Assembly: GCA_902584225.1 (NCBI GenBank) | Contig: CACHYX010000001.1 | Coordinates: forward strand, 1-64,000 | Source of the DNA: an uncultured Pelagibacteraceae bacterium | GTDB taxonomy: Bacteria; Pseudomonadota; Alphaproteobacteria; Pelagibacterales; Pelagibacteraceae | DNA: 64,000 bases | Direction of reading: 5' to 3' | Part shown: piece by piece, positions 61,255 to 64,000 of the stretch | Numbering within the stretch: the stretch's first letter is position 1 | Layout of the letters: each line of letters opens with the position of its first letter | Program-made: the position numbers and the translations under genes | The notes under the pieces: generated by a model | What the model was told of the DNA's origin: nothing | What the model saw: the letters and a program-made list of their open reading frames with translations, nothing else | Database searches by the model: none

Positions 61255-62351
61255 GTTATAAAGAGTTTAGAGAAATAAAAAGAAAAAAAACAAAAGAGAT
61301 TAACGTTGGCGATGTAAAAATTGGTGGGGATAACCCTATCTCAGTTCAGTCAATGACAAACACATTAACTACAAATGTAAAAGAGACAATCAAACAAATT
61401 AACGATTGTGCTGAAGAAGGAGCTGAGCTTGTAAGGGTTTCATGTCCCGATGAGGCTTCAACAAATTCTTTAAAAGAGATAGTTAAAGAAAGTAAAGTTC
61501 CAATTATTGCAGATATTCATTTTCACTTTAAAAGAGCTATAGAGGCAGCTAAAAGTGGAGCAAAATGTTTGAGGATAAACCCAGGTAATATTGGTCAAAA
61601 AGAAAAAATTAAACAAGTGATAGCAGCAGCTAAAGATTATGATTGTGCATTAAGGATTGGGGTTAATGCCGGTTCTTTAGAAAAAGATATCTTAGAAAAA
61701 TATAAAGGACCTTGTCCAGATGCTTTAGTAGAAAGCGCGATGAGGAATATCCAGCTTATAGAGAATGAAGATTTTTATAACTTTAAAGTTAGTGTTAAAT
61801 CGTCGGATGTATTTTTATCAGTGGCGTCGTACAGACTTCTATCAGCCAAGACAAATTATCCTTTACATTTAGGAATTACAGAGTCAGGCAGTTTTGTGCC
61901 AGGGAGTGTAAAAACCTCAATAGGTCTAGGCTCGCTTTTGATGGAGGGAATTGGTGACACAATTAGGGTTTCCTTATCTGATGATCCCATTAAAGAAATC
62001 AAAATAGGTAATGAAATTTTAAAATCTCTTAACTTAAGAAATAGAGGTGTAAAAATCATTTCATGCCCCTCTTGCGCACGTCAAGGTTTTGAAGTAATTG
62101 ATGTTGTAAAAAAGCTAGAAGAAAAACTATCTCATATAAAAACACCCCTTACTTTATCAATAATTGGATGTGTTGTTAATGGTCCAGGAGAGGCAGCTTC
62201 AACTGATATTGGTATTACAGGGGGAGGCAAGGACAGTAATATGCTATATCTAAATGGTGTCCAAAAAGAAAAATTAAAAAATGATGAGATAATTTCTAAA
62301 GTTGTAGCATTGGTAGAGAAAAAAGAAAAAGACATCAAAAACAAAATTTAA
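61251..62351 (+). CDS. ispG: 4-hydroxy-3-methylbut-2-en-1-yl diphosphate synthase
   Basis: Iron-sulphur enzyme of the MEP isoprenoid pathway, making HMBPP from the cyclic diphosphate. The 366 residues include [21 protein letters not shown], the cluster ligands CPSCARQ near residue 274 and CVVNGPGEA, and [18 protein letters not shown]. It stands between lysC and prfA with one-base to 4-base overlaps, a position often held by ptsP in other Alphaproteobacteria. Confidence 0.96.
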   Translation: MSYKEFREIKRKKTKEINVGDVKIGGDNPISVQSMTNTLTTNVKETIKQINDCAEEGAELVRVSCPDEASTNSLKEIVKESKVPIIADIHFHFKRAIEAAKSGAKCLRINPGNIGQKEKIKQVIAAAKDYDCALRIGVNAGSLEKDILEKYKGPCPDALVESAMRNIQLIENEDFYNFKVSVKSSDVFLSVASYRLLSAKTNYPLHLGITESGSFVPGSVKTSIGLGSLLMEGIGDTIRVSLSDDPIKEIKIGNEILKSLNLRNRGVKIISCPSCARQGFEVIDVVKKLEEKLSHIKTPLTLSIIGCVVNGPGEAASTDIGITGGGKDSNMLYLNGVQKEKLKNDEIISKVVALVEKKEKDIKNKI

Positions 62352-63424
62352 TGATACCAGTTGATAAGGTAAGGGAGATAATAAAAAAACATGAGATTCT
62401 TGAAAAGGAGTTATCCACTGGAACAATCGAAAAAAAATTATTTGCATCTAAATCAAAAGAATATTCAGAATTAAACGCAATAATTAGTGACGCGAAGGAC
62501 TATCTTAAATTCGATAAAACTAGGGATGATCTTAAAAAAATTATTGGTGATGAAAACAGTGGCAATGAAATGGTAGAATTAGCAAAGATTGAGCTTAACG
62601 AAATTGAAGTTAAAAAAAATAAAAATGAGAGTAAACTTAAAATATTTTTATTACCAAAAGATGAGGCAGATACTAAAAATGCAATTATAGAAATAAGAGC
62701 AGGAACAGGTGGATTAGAAGCAAGTTTATTTGCATCAGACCTTTTTAGAATGTATGAAAAAATAAGTCAAAAAAAGAAATGGTCTTTAGAAATAATTAGT
62801 ATATCAAAAAGCGATGCAGGAGGATTAAAGGAGGTAATTGCTTCAATAAAAGGAAGAAACATTTATTCCTCCTTAAAATATGAAAGTGGAGTTCATAGAG
62901 TTCAACGAGTTCCTGATACTGAAACACAAGGTAGAGTTCATACATCAGCAGCAACAGTTGCAGTATTACCAGAAGCAGAAGAAGTAGACATAAAAATTGA
63001 GGAGAAAGATTTAAGAATAGACGTGTTTAGAAGTAGTGGTCCTGGAGGACAAAGTGTTAATACCACAGACTCAGCTGTAAGAATTACCCATATCCCCACT
63101 GGAATTGTTGTTAGCCAACAAGATGAAAAATCTCAAATTAGAAACAAAGAAAAGGGACTTAAAATTTTAAGATCTAGAATATACGAGTTTGAAAGAAATA
63201 AAAGAGACGAGGAAAGAGCAAAAGATCGAAAAAGTAAAATTGGATCAGGTGATAGATCTGAGAGAATAAGAACATATAATTTTCCTCAAGGAAGAGTCAC
63301 AGATCATAGAATTAATCTAACATTGCATAAACTAGAGGATTTTATGGAAGGAGAAATTTTTGATGAAATGATTGATAGTCTAAGCCTTCAAGCCCAAGAG
63401 GAAGAATTGAAGAAGATATCATGA
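62351..63424 (+). CDS. prfA: Peptide chain release factor 1
   Basis: Ends translation at UAA and UAG. The 357-residue protein has the peptidyl-hydrolysis GGQ motif in [16 protein letters not shown] and, at the codon-reading site, [24 protein letters not shown]. The recognition PxT appears as PDT-like sequence nearby. GGQ is methylated by PrmC, encoded directly downstream with a 4-base overlap. This is relevant to the UAG and UAA interruptions in trxA and yidC, since RF1 should stop at both. Confidence 0.96.
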   Translation: MIPVDKVREIIKKHEILEKELSTGTIEKKLFASKSKEYSELNAIISDAKDYLKFDKTRDDLKKIIGDENSGNEMVELAKIELNEIEVKKNKNESKLKIFLLPKDEADTKNAIIEIRAGTGGLEASLFASDLFRMYEKISQKKKWSLEIISISKSDAGGLKEVIASIKGRNIYSSLKYESGVHRVQRVPDTETQGRVHTSAATVAVLPEAEEVDIKIEEKDLRIDVFRSSGPGGQSVNTTDSAVRITHIPTGIVVSQQDEKSQIRNKEKGLKILRSRIYEFERNKRDEERAKDRKSKIGSGDRSERIRTYNFPQGRVTDHRINLTLHKLEDFMEGEIFDEMIDSLSLQAQEEELKKIS

Positions 63425-64000
63425 AAATTATAGACAATCTAAAAGACGGTCATCGGGTACTCAAAGAAAATAATATACCTTCATATAAAATTGATTGTGA
63501 AATTTTGATGTCACAAACGCTGAACATTTCAAGAGAAGAGGTGCTTCTAAATTTAGAGAAAGATATTAAAAAAGAGGAAAGAAAAAAATATTTAAATCTT
63601 ATTAATAGGAGGAAAAAAAATGAGCCAATTGCTTATATAATTAAGAATAAAAGTTTTTGGAGAGATAAGTTTATTACAAATAAAAATGCACTTATCCCAC
63701 GCCCTGACTCTGAACATTTGGTGGAACAGACACTAAAAATAATTAAAAAAAATCAATCTAAAAGGATACTTGATGTTGGTGTTGGCTCTGGATGTTTATC
63801 AATATCTATTTTAAAAGAGAGACTATATTGCAAATGTGATGCCATAGATTTATCTAAAAATGCATTAAAATTAGCAAAAATTAACGGAAATTTACATCAA
63901 TTATCAGATAGAATTAAATTTTACAAAAGAGATGTTGACAATTTTTGTAACGATAAATATGATTTAGTTATAAGTAATCCTCCATATATTAATAAACATA
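63421..64000 (+). CDS. prmC: Release factor glutamine methyltransferase, N-terminal part
   Basis: The frame is open to the window edge and codes for 193 residues of a protein that methylates the GGQ glutamine of RF1 and RF2. The N-terminal helical domain ends in [17 protein letters not shown], then [17 protein letters not shown]-binding [16 protein letters not shown] and the diagnostic NPPYI at the very end. It overlaps prfA by 4 bases. The remaining roughly 85 residues are beyond the window. Confidence 0.95.
   Translation, partial: MKIIDNLKDGHRVLKENNIPSYKIDCEILMSQTLNISREEVLLNLEKDIKKEERKKYLNLINRRKKNEPIAYIIKNKSFWRDKFITNKNALIPRPDSEHLVEQTLKIIKKNQSKRILDVGVGSGCLSISILKERLYCKCDAIDLSKNALKLAKINGNLHQLSDRIKFYKRDVDNFCNDKYDLVISNPPYINKH

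Noticed and set aside
1-64000. CRISPR array
   Set aside because: No regularly spaced direct repeats or cas genes were seen.

Overview
The window is a gene-dense, very AT-rich stretch of an alphaproteobacterial chromosome. Its gene orders are those conserved in Alphaproteobacteria: def-fmt-truA, rpmH-rnpA-yidD-yidC-argB, murA-DUF2948-hisD-infA, aroA-rpsA-ihfB-pyrF-trpFBA-accD-folC, cycM-kdsB-pheA, SRP RNA-dnaX-ybaB-recR, secA-argJ, and ubiG-lysC-prfA-prmC. Small genes, stop/start overlaps (TAATG, ATGA), single-copy housekeeping content, short spacers and Lys/Asn/Ile-rich proteins point to a streamlined marine bacterium of the SAR11 clade (Pelagibacterales). The clade assignment is inferred from these traits and not from a database match.

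Layout. 1-9046: formylation and tRNA modification genes, a SET-domain methyltransferase next to a histone-deacetylase-like hydrolase, lysine genes (dapE, dapD), argB and the rpmH cluster. 9104-17830: a TVP38-type membrane protein, tRNA-Thr, dcd, murA, hisD, infA, tRNA-Phe, a cold-shock gene, then tRNA-His-hisS-hisZ-hisG. 17816-29696: accessory DNA-processing island. 29763-41961: trxA, folC, accD, trp genes, pyrF, ihfB, rpsA, aroA, lptB, lptC, kdsD, rnd. 41982-54993: NDUFA9-like protein, gcrA, ABC-2 permease, argD, argF, cycM, kdsB, pheA, SRP RNA, dnaX, ybaB, recR, malate synthase, accA. 55014-64000: secA, argJ, ubiG, lysC, ispG, prfA and the start of prmC.

The main candidate for an undescribed system is the island at about 17.8-29.7 kb. 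A minus-strand operon led by a divergent RpoH-like sigma factor encodes a very basic small protein, a NurA-like nuclease, a HerA-type hexameric ATPase and four to five small proteins, nearly all with overlapping stops and starts. Next to it lies a two-gene module of an SMC/RecF-like ATPase and a protein whose C-terminus resembles the MIT_C (phospholipase D-like) domain. Divergent from that run rmuC, a PD-(D/E)XK-type exonuclease and a DEDDh exonuclease I-like gene. The sequence CGGTTAT lies just upstream of the first gene of three of these transcription units, so they may share a regulator, perhaps the island's own sigma factor.

Three conserved housekeeping genes are interrupted. trxA carries a precise 29-nt insertion that starts with an in-frame TAG and a 16-nt perfect palindrome. 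yidC has one in-frame TAA. trpB has a +1 shift in a run of eight G. Errors in the assembled sequence are the simplest explanation for yidC and trpB; the trxA insertion is harder to dismiss. No CRISPR array, insertion sequence, prophage structural gene or rRNA was seen. No gene-free stretch exceeds 300 bases; the longest, 14410-14634, holds a terminator and a second hairpin.
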